Shown: in pieces, positions 17,868 to 26,275 of the stretch
Layout of the letters: each line of letters opens with the position of its first letter
Position numbering within the stretch: position 1 is the first letter of the stretch
Assembly: GCF_042429435.1 (NCBI RefSeq)
Contig: NZ_JBHMAF010000166.1
Strand: one strand, 5' to 3'
Origin: Ectobacillus funiculus
GTDB lineage: Bacteria; Bacillota; Bacilli; Bacillales; Bacillaceae_G
Length of the DNA: 64,000 bases
Translations under genes and position numbers: made by a program
The notes under the pieces: generated by a model
Database searches by the model: none
The model's input: only the letters and a program-made list of their open reading frames with translations
Told to the model about the DNA's origin: nothing

Positions 17868-18413
17868 TCCACGTACCTATATGGAGGCGGCTGCAATTAA
17901 ATTTAATCATATTCAGACAAAAAGAACAGGATAAATCTGTTCTTTTTATTTTTGGGCTCTGTTAAAGGATATTGTTGATTTTCATTTGTTGTTGGATTAA
18001 TTCAGACTTTGCTCCCCTAATCTCTTCAAAGTAACTAACACATCCTACAATGATTTTAGAGGAAGTTATTAATTAATATTTATGATAATGTTAATATTAA
18101 TACCCAAATTATGATGTTTATTAATATTAAAACTGAGATTAAAGGGTCAAAGGATATTCCTTCGTTATTCGTCTCATTAATAAGGGAATTCAATTAAGAT
18201 AGATAATTCACGATTAAAATAAACAATAACATTAATACTAATATCATGGGTTTAGTTTAGGTGCTTCACACAAGTTTTGATGACTTCAATTACCATAACT
18301 TTTTAATGAAAAGTTTTAAAACTCATTATAAAAATAATACATTTCAGCTGCAAGAGCAGTTGCATGTGATCTTATAGCATATCAACCAAAATGTACAAAA
18401 AACTTAGGGAAAT
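17868..18413. other. Gene-free AT-rich island
   Basis: Holds a terminator AAAAAGAACAG/CTGTTCTTTTT (about 17918-17950) and then ~350 bp of extreme AT content with repeated TTAATATTAAT words and GGGAATTCAATTAAGA (about 18185). That word pattern is shared with islands near 12.4, 45.4 and 51.1 kb. No gene seen. Confidence 0.5.
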
Positions 18414-18458
18414 ATTTACACACCGTCCAGTGATAGTCCTTTTTATTAAAAATATAAT
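18414..18458 (+). promoter_or_regulatory. Regulon promoter box 1
   Basis: ATTTACA-CAC-CGTCCAGTGATAG, with TATAAT at 18453, 29 nt after the first base of CGTCC. There is no -35 hexamer at the normal distance. It faces the small gene at 18647. Confidence 0.75.
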
Positions 18459-18646
18459 TAACGTGTAAGAGAGTTGAATTTTCGAGATAGGAGAACCCAA
18501 TATATATGAATGTGCTTTTTTACTATGTAATAAAGGCACGTCTAATCATATTTTAAGACTTTTTCCCCAGCCAGTAATTCTTTAACTAGCCTATAATTAA
18601 AATACCTTTGTTTTATAAACTACTTAGTTGGAAAGGAGATAACGAT

Positions 18647-18829
18647 ATGATTTTAAAAGAATTAACAAAAGGTCGTTTAGTCACGATTAATTATTATAAG
18701 GACGGTTTGTTTCGAACATGCAAGGGTCACATTTACGGTCTTGATCTACGTCATCAAACCCTTTCGCTAAAAGGTGAGAATCAGCAGATCTGCTCTATTC
18801 GTTTATCTGGTATTAGGGAGATTCATTAA
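18647..18829 (+). CDS. Small YolD-like hypothetical protein (60 aa)
   Basis: The protein MILKELTKGRLVTINYYKDG continues to RLSGIREIH. The pattern of short beta strands (YYKDGLFRTCKGHIYGLD, then LSLKG, then ICSIRLSGI) resembles YolD-like or Sm-fold small Bacillus proteins, but the similarity is weak and I do not claim a function. ATG 18647 has AAAGGAG eight bases upstream. It is the first gene downstream of regulon box 1 (-10 at 18453, leaving a ~180-nt leader), so it may respond to the same signal as the catabolic genes. Confidence 0.65.
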   Translation: MILKELTKGRLVTINYYKDGLFRTCKGHIYGLDLRHQTLSLKGENQQICSIRLSGIREIH

Positions 18830-19008
18830 TTGTTTTCTTGAGCGACTCATTATGAACAAAAAAGTTTTAGCCGAGATAGTCTGGACTTTCACAACAGGTG
18901 AGAAGAAAAATTAGCTATTATCTGTTTGTAAGACTTAAGGAAATTACCATATAGTGAAATGCAATATATGATTAAAAATAAAATAAATATATTATACTAA
19001 TTTTTATA

Positions 19009-19037
19009 TTGACCTATATAGTGTAACACATTAGAAT
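19009..19037 (+). promoter_or_regulatory. Promoter of the SR1-like RNA
   Basis: TTGACC (19009) and TAGAAT (19032) are 17 bp apart, a good vegetative promoter. The overlapping ACTATATAGG, read on the minus strand, resembles the CcpN operator word reported for SR1 and gapB in B. subtilis, but only loosely. Confidence 0.6.
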
Positions 19038-19043
19038 ATGGTT

Positions 19044-19300
19044 ATAAGAAGAAAGCGATTACTTAATAAAGATTATGTGTAAAATTAGGAGGGGAATGGA
19101 AATGGGTACAATCGTATGCCAGGTTTGTGAAGGGACAATTGGAAAATTCGAAGATGAAAAGGTAACAGTATTGTACGGAAATTGCTGTTCTCACTGCAAT
19201 CAAAAAAATAGAGAGCATGCTGAAAAATAAGAGTTTGCAGAGCAGACTCACGTTTTTAACAGTTTGAAGGGTGGAAGTGTAACATACTTCCACCCTTTTT
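19044..19300 (+). ncRNA. sr1: SR1-like dual-function small RNA
   Basis: A promoter, a single short open reading frame for SR1P, and a strong terminator (AAGGGTGGAAGT/ACTTCCACCCTT then TTTTT, 19267-19300) define a ~257-nt unit of the type known as SR1. In B. subtilis SR1 is a base-pairing RNA (ahrC target) that also encodes a peptide. The transcription start is inferred from the -10. Confidence 0.8.
19102..19230 (+). CDS. sr1P: SR1P peptide (GapA-binding, 42 aa)
   Basis: MGTIVCQVCEGTIGKFEDEK is followed by VTVLYGNCCSHC. This matches the B. subtilis SR1P pattern MGTIVCQDC...FEDEKVTTLYGTCC closely, including the two CxxC/CCxxC cysteine groups. SR1P binds glyceraldehyde-3-phosphate dehydrogenase GapA and aids its moonlighting with RNase J1. 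The ATG follows TTAGGAGGGGAATGGAA. The C-terminal tail (NQKNREHAEK) differs from B. subtilis. The window also carries gapB, the gluconeogenic counterpart, at 49.8 kb. Confidence 0.93.
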   Translation: MGTIVCQVCEGTIGKFEDEKVTVLYGNCCSHCNQKNREHAEK

Positions 19301-19331
19301 GAGTCATTCTAAAAAGGTATATTGATCAATG

Positions 19332-20213
19332 TTACATATCCAGTAAATTTTGGTCACTTAACCATGAATGAACACAATCAATAAATTTTTTAGTGGCAGG
19401 AGATATATTAGGTTTTGTAGCAATACCTATAAAGCGAAAAGACTCTTTTTCCAAATTAAGAATACGAACATTATTAGGGACATGAGATAAAGTCATTTCT
19501 GGTCGGATGCTGATACCTAAATTATTTTGCACCATAGCCATAATCGCTTGATCATCTGATACCTCGAATTTCACATTTGGTTTGATATTGTTTTCTTTAA
19601 AAATTTGATTGATCTCATTGTCCCAGCCTTCCTTAGGCATAATCAAAGATTCTGCTTCTATTTGCTTAAATGTAATATTATCCAATTCGTGAAAAGGATG
19701 CTGATCGGATAGAATACAAAGCATTCTATCTTTTTTTAAAGGAAGAAATTCAAATGATTTCGGTGTAGGTAAAGTAAGAAAGCCACAATCAATTTCTCCA
19801 TTTGAAATCCACTGCTCCAAGGTAGAATAATCACCTTCAAACAATTTCAAGACGATTCCTGGATGATCATCTTGAAATTGTTTGATAATGTGCGGCAACC
19901 ATTGTGTAGTAACACTTGTAAATGTACCTATTCTTACTATACCTACCTCTACCCCGTTTATTGCGGCTGCCTCTTGTTTCATTCTATCATTTAAAATTAA
20001 AATATCACGAATATATGAAAGCATACGTTCTCCATTACTTGTTAGACAAATGCCTGCTCGCCCTCGGGTAAGTAAGGAAAAGCCTAGTTCAGTTTCCAGA
20101 CTCGTAATTGCATGGCTAATACCCGATTGTGTTAAATTTAATATTTCTCCAGCCTTTGTCAGACTTCCGGATTCGACTACGGTATAAAAGACTTCAAATC
20201 GACTAAGGGTCAT
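19332..20213 (-). CDS. LysR-family transcriptional regulator
   Basis: A 293-residue LysR regulator: N-terminal helix-turn-helix (SGSLTKAGEILNLTQSGISH, ~15-34), then a periplasmic-binding-like effector domain (from GIVRIGTFTSVTTQWLP, ~90, to the end). ATG 20213 is chosen for AAAGGAG seven bases upstream; the longer frame starting at 20285 adds a non-conserved leader. It points away from the PucR gene and its neighbours give no clear target. LysR proteins of this CysB/YtlI-like layout usually activate a divergent gene, but none starts close by. Confidence 0.9.
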   Translation of the reverse strand: MTLSRFEVFYTVVESGSLTKAGEILNLTQSGISHAITSLETELGFSLLTRGRAGICLTSNGERMLSYIRDILILNDRMKQEAAAINGVEVGIVRIGTFTSVTTQWLPHIIKQFQDDHPGIVLKLFEGDYSTLEQWISNGEIDCGFLTLPTPKSFEFLPLKKDRMLCILSDQHPFHELDNITFKQIEAESLIMPKEGWDNEINQIFKENNIKPNVKFEVSDDQAIMAMVQNNLGISIRPEMTLSHVPNNVRILNLEKESFRFIGIATKPNISPATKKFIDCVHSWLSDQNLLDM

Positions 20214-20754
20214 TTTATTCTCCTTTATGTATGAGTTTTTCTCATTAGTTACATTATAAACATTCATTTTACTCATGTTAAGCATTTGAGGTATACTAAA
20301 AATAATTCATCTAACCGCAATGGAAATTTGAAGTAGAAGCAAATTTTGAAGAGTGATCCAGTAAATATTCTACTCTTTTACAAGCTTGTCTTGAATGTAT
20401 TATGTAGCGGGAAAGTTCCCCTAATCGATTTTAGGTAGGATAGGTGTTGCAGCGTTAGAAATGGTATGGTGGACACTTAAAGAAGCTACATTAGAAAGAA
20501 CCTATTATAAAGAGTAAGAAAAATGTTTTTTTAGAAAAATTGAAAGCGCTTAAAAAATAGAGGTTAATTACCAGTAAATTACTATTTTTTTAAGCGTTTT
20601 AGTTTTTTGTATTTTGGATATTGCACTGAAACCTTATGTTTAAAGGGTTCTATATAGATTAGGAAATAGGAGGTAAGGAAATCTAACAGCTTTATTGAAG
20701 GGGTATATAAATTTATGAGTATAATGATTGGTATATAAGAAGGGGGAATTTCTA
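20214..20754. other. Gene-free stretch upstream of the PucR gene
   Basis: Contains a stop-bounded scrap reading ALEMVWWTLKEATLERTYYK (about 20456-20515) of unknown origin, and a long terminator-like stem GCGCTTAAAAAATAG/TATTTTTTTAAGCG at 20547-20600. Its AAAGCGCTT part also resembles a CcpA cre site. None of the eight regulon boxes is found directly ahead of pucR. Confidence 0.4.
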
Positions 20755-22380
20755 ATGAACTTTGATGTTAAATTATCTATGCACGAAATTTTACAGAATA
20801 AATATTTTAGAGATGCAAAGGTAATCGCGGGAAAATCTGGGCTTCATCGGCCTGTGCGATGGGTCCATGTTCTGGAAGTAACCTCTATTGAGAATCTTTT
20901 AAGTGGTAACGAGCTTATCCTTTCCACGGGGATTGGATGGAAAGGGGATAAAGAGGTTTTCGGGTCATTAGTTCAACAGTCTATTGATGCTAATGCAGCT
21001 GGACTTTGTGTTGAATTAGGACCATATATATCTACGGTTCCACAGGAGGTTATCGAGTTAGCAGACTCTCATGATTTTCCATTAATTGTGTTCTTCAAAG
21101 AAGTACGGTTTATTGATATTACCCAAGAGATCCATAGTCTCTTGATTAAAAAGCATTATCAAATTCTTTCTGATTTGGAGGAATATTCAAACAGATTAAA
21201 CCAGTTGCTTCTGTCCTCTAATCCGCAACAAAAAATCTTACAGCTTTTACATGTTCATTTAAAAATGACAGTATTTTATATTTCAAACCAAGGGAAAGTT
21301 CAAGTTATTTCTAAAAAAACACCAGAAGAACAAGATAGAATATTTGAAATCTTGAAAGGTGATAAGATACCACAACATATGAACATTGCTCATCAACCTG
21401 TACAGGCTTTGAATCAGACTTTTGCAGATCTGTTCATCATTTCGGAATCTGAGGCCATTACAGAATTTGAATCTCTCGTGTTAGATCGTAGTGCGATAGC
21501 TTTAGCTCAAAGCCTTTTACGGGAATTATACGTTGAAGAACAAAGGAAGGCTAAAGAGGCGGAGTGGGTTGGTTGTTGGCTTGAGGGAGGGCATAGTAAT
21601 GAACAAATTCATAGATACCTCTCAGAACTCGAACCTAATCTCAAACCGAATGGATGTATGGTTTTACTTTGCAAAGCTGATAACCTAGATAAAGTAATTT
21701 CGGAATTTACTTACTTGAAGGTATACTTTCGCTCTATTTTTGAACAACGGGGTATTTTCTTGCTCTCTCATTTGCAAAAAAATCAAATGGTTTTTGTACT
21801 TATCAATAATTGGAAAACTGATGACTTTAAGCGCAGGGTACAAGAAGGAGTAGAGTGTTTGAAGGAGTCTGAGTTTATCAAAAAACAGAAATTTTCTCGT
21901 CTTGAATTTAGCGTCGGGAAATTTATCAATCATTTAAATGATGTTAAAAACAGCTATCAAACAGCGAAGGAAACATTGAATATCCGAGAAAAAATGCCAA
22001 ATCAATTAGGTAATTATTTTTATGAGGATTTATATATTTTTCGACTCGTGTTAGCAGCTAACGAACAAGGAGTTCTTCGTGAATTCATCTCTGATTATTT
22101 AGGACCTGTATTATTACATGATCAACAGAATAATGGAGAGTTACTAAAAACATTAAAAATATATTTGCAATGTAAAGGGGCAAAAAAAGAAACAGCTGAA
22201 CAATTGCATATTGTCCGACAAACACTTTATCATCGTATTGAAAGGTTATATGAACTAATTGGAAGAGATTTTATGGAGCCTTATAAACGTCAAGCAATTG
22301 AAGTTGCGATTTCTGCATATGAATATACCTCTGCGTCTAAGTCGCTATATGAATATGCCTCTATACCTAAGTCATCATAA
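20755..22380 (+). CDS. PucR-family transcriptional regulator (AdeR/PutR-like)
   Basis: A 541-residue regulator with the PucR N-terminal domain (LSMHEILQNKYFRDAKVIAG through ~130), a central GGDEF-like region and a C-terminal HTH_30 helix-turn-helix (GAKKETAEQLHIVRQTLYHR, ~480-499). Relatives in B. subtilis activate purine (PucR), proline (PutR) and alanine (AdeR, ald) catabolism, mostly as class II activators. Here it lies among hydroxyproline, beta-alanine and alanine genes, so it is the best candidate to bind the eight shared promoter boxes. ATG 20755 has GAAGGGGG upstream. The last ~18 residues contain a near-duplicate, EYTSASKSL then EYASIPKS, unlike the usual end. Confidence 0.9.
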   Translation: MNFDVKLSMHEILQNKYFRDAKVIAGKSGLHRPVRWVHVLEVTSIENLLSGNELILSTGIGWKGDKEVFGSLVQQSIDANAAGLCVELGPYISTVPQEVIELADSHDFPLIVFFKEVRFIDITQEIHSLLIKKHYQILSDLEEYSNRLNQLLLSSNPQQKILQLLHVHLKMTVFYISNQGKVQVISKKTPEEQDRIFEILKGDKIPQHMNIAHQPVQALNQTFADLFIISESEAITEFESLVLDRSAIALAQSLLRELYVEEQRKAKEAEWVGCWLEGGHSNEQIHRYLSELEPNLKPNGCMVLLCKADNLDKVISEFTYLKVYFRSIFEQRGIFLLSHLQKNQMVFVLINNWKTDDFKRRVQEGVECLKESEFIKKQKFSRLEFSVGKFINHLNDVKNSYQTAKETLNIREKMPNQLGNYFYEDLYIFRLVLAANEQGVLREFISDYLGPVLLHDQQNNGELLKTLKIYLQCKGAKKETAEQLHIVRQTLYHRIERLYELIGRDFMEPYKRQAIEVAISAYEYTSASKSLYEYASIPKSS

Positions 22381-22389
22381 TTTGTGCTG

Positions 22390-22415
22390 AAACCCTTAAC
22401 GGGGTTTCTTTTTTT
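22390..22415 (+). terminator. Terminator after the PucR gene
   Basis: GAAACCC-TTAAC-GGGTTTC followed by a T7 run. A homologous terminator lies at 40744-40772. Confidence 0.9.
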
Positions 22416-22416
22416 A

Positions 22417-22532
22417 CACTGTAAGAAAGTATAAATTTCCAGCTGGAAGCCGATTCGACGTAGTCGAAAATTTTAAGAATACAGTATGTCTTCGCCCAAG
22501 GGCAGGGCTCGCCAATCGGTGAGTTTTCTTTA
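22417..22532. repeat. Terminator-targeting dispersed element, copy A (116 bp)
   Basis: Begins CACTGTAAGAAAGTATAAAT and ends in the hairpin GCTCGCCAATCGGTGAG plus TTTTCTTTA. It is inserted directly after the T-run of the pucR terminator. The related locus at 40770 has no insert at this point. It is about 17 bp shorter in the middle than copies B and C. Confidence 0.85.
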
Positions 22533-22595
22533 TAGGACAATTTGTAAATCATGTCATAGGGCATTACCTATAATGTCGAAAAAAGCTGCAAAACA

Positions 22596-22640
22596 TTTTA
22601 CACATTGTCCAATGATAGGGGGGTTGATGACCAATATAAT
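22596..22640 (+). promoter_or_regulatory. Regulon promoter box 2 (mmsA)
   Basis: TTTTACA-CAT-TGTCCAATGATAGG, with a perfect TATAAT at 22635, 29 nt after the T of TGTCC, and 46 nt from there to the ATG at 22686. CATTG-TC-CAATG in its core is a perfect inverted repeat. Confidence 0.85.
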
Positions 22641-22685
22641 TGCCTTAAAGAATTGTTATATCTTCAAAAATTAGGAGGTTTCACA

Positions 22686-24143
22686 ATGGAGGCAACGCAA
22701 ACTGTACAAACATTAAAGAACTATATCGGCGGACAATGGGTAGCATCTACAAGTAAACAAATAGAAGAAGTTCCAAACCCGGCAACAGGAGAGGTAATCG
22801 CTCGTGTACCGCTTTCCACTCAGGAAGATTTAGATCACGCTGTTGCGGTTGCGAAAGAGGCATTCAAAAAGTGGAGAAAGGTTCCTGTTCCTCGACGCGC
22901 TCGTATTCTATTCCGCTATCAACAACTATTAGTGGAACACTGGGAAGAGTTAGCTAAACTTGTTACGCTGGAAAACGGAAAAAGTTATGGAGAAGCTCAT
23001 GGCGAGGTATTACGCGGGATTGAATGTGTTGAATTTGCGGCAGGTGTACCTACTTTAATGATGGGGCAGCAGCTTCCTGATATTGCCACTGGTGTGGAGT
23101 CAGGCATGTATCGTTACCCAATCGGAGTCATCGGAGGGATATCACCGTTTAACTTTCCAATGATGGTTCCATGCTGGATGTTCCCGCTCGCAATTGCATG
23201 TGGAAATACATTTGTATTAAAACCATCTGAAAGAACACCATTGTTGGCTAACCGCTTAGCTGAACTGTTTCAAGAAGCAGGACTTCCAGACGGCGTATTC
23301 AATATTGTGCATGGTGCCCATGATGTTGTGAATGGCATTCTACACAATGAAGATGTAAAGGCTGTATCCTTCGTTGGTTCCCAGCCTGTGGCTGAGTATA
23401 TATACAAGACAGCAGCAGCTAATGGCAAACGTGTACAAGCTCTTGCAGGGGCAAAAAATCATTCGATTGTTATGCCAGATGCTGATTTAGACAATGCTGT
23501 AACCAATATTATTGGTGCTGCATTTGGATCTGCAGGTGAACGTTGTATGGCAGCCTCTGTTGTAGTTGCAGTTGGAGACGTTGCAGATGAATTAATTAGC
23601 CGACTTAAACAAGCAGCAGATGAAATTAAAATCGGAAATGGTATGGATGAAGGTATATTCCTTGGGCCAGTCATTCGTGAATCACATAAAAAACGTACGA
23701 TTAGTTATATCGAAATTGGCGAAAATGAGGGCGCTTCTCTCATTCGGGATGGCAGAAATGATGCAGAGAATGAGCAAGGCTACTTTATTGGCCCTACAAT
23801 CTTTGACAACGTGCAACCTGGAATGAAAATTTGGCAGGATGAAATTTTTGCTCCTGTGTTAGCGATTGTTCGCGTGGAAAGCTTAGCGGAAGCAATTGCG
23901 CTTACAAATCAGTCTGAGTTCGCAAATGGGGCATGTCTCTATACTGACAGCGCTAATGCCATTCGTGAATTCCGTGAAGAAATTGATGCGGGTATGCTTG
24001 GTGTCAATCTTGGGGTTCCTGCGCCAATGGCATTCTTCCCATTCTCAGGCTATAAGAAATCCTTCTATGGTGATCTCCATGCCAATGGGAAAGACGGGGT
24101 AGAATTCTATACTCGTAAAAAAATGCTTACTGCTCGTTATTAA
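22686..24143 (+). CDS. mmsA: (Methyl)malonate-semialdehyde dehydrogenase, CoA-acylating
   Basis: A 485-residue ALDH-superfamily protein. It has GAKNH (254-258) in place of the usual GGK and the nucleophile in GSAGERCMAAS (Cys287), both marks of the CoA-dependent MMSDH/IolA branch. It converts malonate semialdehyde (or methylmalonate semialdehyde) with CoA and NAD to acetyl-CoA (or propionyl-CoA) and CO2. It is followed by an omega-aminotransferase 38 bp downstream that would produce its substrate, so beta-alanine or 3-aminoisobutyrate use is likelier than inositol or valine use. ATG 22686 follows TAGGAGG. Transcription from regulon box 2 is likely. Confidence 0.92.
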   Translation: MEATQTVQTLKNYIGGQWVASTSKQIEEVPNPATGEVIARVPLSTQEDLDHAVAVAKEAFKKWRKVPVPRRARILFRYQQLLVEHWEELAKLVTLENGKSYGEAHGEVLRGIECVEFAAGVPTLMMGQQLPDIATGVESGMYRYPIGVIGGISPFNFPMMVPCWMFPLAIACGNTFVLKPSERTPLLANRLAELFQEAGLPDGVFNIVHGAHDVVNGILHNEDVKAVSFVGSQPVAEYIYKTAAANGKRVQALAGAKNHSIVMPDADLDNAVTNIIGAAFGSAGERCMAASVVVAVGDVADELISRLKQAADEIKIGNGMDEGIFLGPVIRESHKKRTISYIEIGENEGASLIRDGRNDAENEQGYFIGPTIFDNVQPGMKIWQDEIFAPVLAIVRVESLAEAIALTNQSEFANGACLYTDSANAIREFREEIDAGMLGVNLGVPAPMAFFPFSGYKKSFYGDLHANGKDGVEFYTRKKMLTARY

Positions 24144-24181
24144 AAAAGTACTGTGAAACCATAAAAAATAGAAAGGGATTG

Positions 24182-25528
24182 ATGATTGTGCAAGCGACAG
24201 AACAAACACAAAGCTTACAAAAGACAGATGAAAAGTACCTTTGGCATGCAATGAGAGGGGCAAATCCGAGCCCATCCAATTTAATTATCACCAAAGCGGA
24301 AGGTGCATGGGTGACGGATATCGATGGAAATCGTTATTTAGACGGTATGTCCGGTCTTTGGTGCGTGAATGTTGGCTATGGCCGCAAGGAGCTTGCGAGA
24401 GCTGCTTTTGAACAGCTTGAAGAAATGCCGTATTTTCCTCTGACGCAAAGTCATATTCCTGCTATTAAACTAGCAGAAAAATTGAATGAATGGCTTGGTG
24501 ACGATTACGTTATTTTCTTCTCTAACAGTGGCTCGGAAGCCAATGAAACGGCGTTTAAAATTGCTCGTCAATATCACCAGCAAAAAGGGGATCATAACCG
24601 CTATAAGTTTATTTCACGTTATCGCGCTTACCACGGTAATTCCATGGGGGCCCTTGCAGCAACAGGTCAAGCACAACGAAAGTATAAATACGAACCACTA
24701 GGACAGGGATTCCTGCATGTAGCCCCGCCTGATACGTATCGAAATCCGGATGATGTGCATACACTTGCAAGTGCTGAGGAAATTGATCGTGTCATGACAT
24801 GGGAGTTAAGCCAGACAGTTGCTGGTGTGATTATGGAGCCGATTATTACTGGAGGCGGAATCCTAATGCCTCCTGATGGATATATGGCAAAAGTAAAAGA
24901 AATTTGTGAGAAGCACGGTGCGTTACTGATTTGTGATGAAGTGATATGCGGATTTGGCCGGACAGGGAAACCGTTCGGATTTATGAACTACGGTGTTAAA
25001 CCAGATATCATTACAATGGCAAAAGGGATTACAAGTGCGTATCTTCCGTTGTCCGCAACGGCAGTCAGAAGAGAGATTTATGAGGCTTACACAGGCAGTG
25101 AAGATTATGATCGTTTCCGTCATGTGAATACGTTTGGAGGAAACCCTGCAGCTTGTGCTTTGGCTTTGAAAAATTTGGAGATTATGGAGAATGAAAATCT
25201 CATTGAACGCTCCAGAGAACTCGGTGAACGCTTGTTACGTGAACTAGCGGATATAAAGGAACATCCAAATGTAGGAGATGTTCGCGGAAAAGGCCTTCTC
25301 TTAGGCATTGAACTAGTAGAAGATAAGCAAACAAAAGAACCCGCTGCTATTGAAAAGATGAACAAAGTCATCGGTGCTTGTAAAGAAAAAGGCCTGATTA
25401 TCGGTAAAAATGGTGACACTGTTGCAGGATACAATAATATTTTGCAGCTTTCTCCTCCATTAAGCATTACAGAAGATGACTTTACCTTTATTGTGAAAAC
25501 TTTAAAGGAAAGTATCTGCCAATTGTAG
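24182..25528 (+). CDS. Class III omega-aminotransferase (beta-alanine:pyruvate type)
   Basis: A 448-residue PLP-dependent class III aminotransferase. Visible: SNSGSEANETAFKIAR (PLP phosphate cup), ICDEVICGFGRTG (Asp to the pyridine nitrogen), and the Schiff-base lysine in ITMAKGITSAYLPLSA. Paired with MMSDH it should transfer the amino group of beta-alanine (or 3-aminoisobutyrate) to pyruvate, giving L-alanine and malonate semialdehyde. Taurine or putrescine aminotransferases are close relatives, but no sulfoacetaldehyde acetyltransferase is present. ATG 24182 is preferred over TTG 24179 on spacing from GAAAGGG. Confidence 0.88.
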   Translation: MIVQATEQTQSLQKTDEKYLWHAMRGANPSPSNLIITKAEGAWVTDIDGNRYLDGMSGLWCVNVGYGRKELARAAFEQLEEMPYFPLTQSHIPAIKLAEKLNEWLGDDYVIFFSNSGSEANETAFKIARQYHQQKGDHNRYKFISRYRAYHGNSMGALAATGQAQRKYKYEPLGQGFLHVAPPDTYRNPDDVHTLASAEEIDRVMTWELSQTVAGVIMEPIITGGGILMPPDGYMAKVKEICEKHGALLICDEVICGFGRTGKPFGFMNYGVKPDIITMAKGITSAYLPLSATAVRREIYEAYTGSEDYDRFRHVNTFGGNPAACALALKNLEIMENENLIERSRELGERLLRELADIKEHPNVGDVRGKGLLLGIELVEDKQTKEPAAIEKMNKVIGACKEKGLIIGKNGDTVAGYNNILQLSPPLSITEDDFTFIVKTLKESICQL

Positions 25529-25538
25529 TTCCTTGGCT

Positions 25539-26005
25539 GTCAACTACTCACCACTTAGCTACGCTTGAAGTGGGGGCTTGCGAGTGACCAGCAGTACTGA
25601 CGTGACGGGTCTAAGACCTCTCCTACCTTGGAGTGTCCTCTGCATCATGGGCGTGTTGACGGTCGCTCTACTACAAGAGCCATGCTCAAGTAGCAACCGT
25701 TACGCACGGCATTGCCTAGTAGCAGTACTCAGATTTCCACACGTACTAGGCAGACGAGTTACGTCTAAGATTTTACGGTTGCAACGTATTCCTGCAACCA
25801 ACCTCATATCTTAGGTTGTCAAAGAACAAAAAGAGTCCCCTTAGCGACGATTCGTCCAACGGTTCATCTCTTATCCAAAATGATACCGTAAAGGAGCAAG
25901 TGCAGCATTGGAATGTTTTGCTACGCAAAAACGCGCATTCCTCCCCGACTTACTCATTGGGCTACGCCCTTCACAGTCCTTGAAGTCGGGGTATCCTGCA
26001 CGAAA
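25539..26005 (-). mobile_element. IS605-type element without tnpB (both ends present)
   Basis: On the minus strand a left-end hairpin (25950-25990, CCCCGACTT pairing with AAGTCGGGG, with the same TGGGCTACGCC loop as the left ends near 17813 and 63280) is followed by ~370 bp without a gene and a right-end hairpin at 25547-25577, ending TAGTTGAC. So both ends and a guide-RNA-like tail survive but tnpB is gone. It may be an internal deletion product that can move with transposase supplied in trans. Confidence 0.7.
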
Positions 26006-26050
26006 AATCTGATGAAGCTTATATTAGCTAAATAAAAAAGCATATCTTTT

Positions 26051-26095
26051 GCTTCACTAGAAAAGGTTTTTGAAAAGGAACTCACGACTGCTTAA
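26051..26095 (+). pseudogene. 3' tail of a second alanine dehydrogenase gene
   Basis: The last codons read ASLEKVFEKELTTA then TAA, against SPEKVFEKELASV at the end of the intact ald (43.6 kb); 20 bases, GAAAAGGTTTTTGAAAAGGA, are identical. The terminator 55 bp downstream also matches the one behind ald. So an ald copy once followed the aminotransferase gene, and only its end is left beside the tnpB-less element. Confidence 0.75.
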
Positions 26096-26149
26096 GTCCA
26101 TACACTTAAAAATTCAAAATCGCTTTGATTTTGCTGAATAAAAAGACAA

Positions 26150-26186
26150 AAAACAGCCAGGCGCTCATTTAAGAGTCTTGGCTGTT
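26150..26186 (+). terminator. Terminator of the lost ald copy
   Basis: AAACAGCCA/TGGCTGTTT stem. The sequence is homologous to the terminator region after the intact ald at 43752-43788. Confidence 0.75.
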
Positions 26187-26275
26187 TCTATTACTACCCG
26201 AAATAGTAGTCAAGAAATCATATTTTTTGATTTTCAAAATTTGGGTTCATCTATAGCATCATGAGAGGATAGTGA

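Noticed and set aside
22596..22640. Reading the shared box as a sigma-54 (-24/-12) or a sigma-A -35 element
   Set aside because: There is no TTGGCAC-N5-TTGCA pattern, and TTTACA lies 32 nt before the -10, far from the 16-18 nt a -35 needs. A proper -10 is present in all eight, so an activator site is the better reading.
24182..25528. Taurine:pyruvate aminotransferase
   Set aside because: No sulfoacetaldehyde acetyltransferase or sulfonate genes are nearby, whereas MMSDH directly upstream fits beta-alanine.
25578..25814. Open frame of 78 codons
   Set aside because: It lies within the transposable element tail that is expected to be structured RNA, and has no family match.
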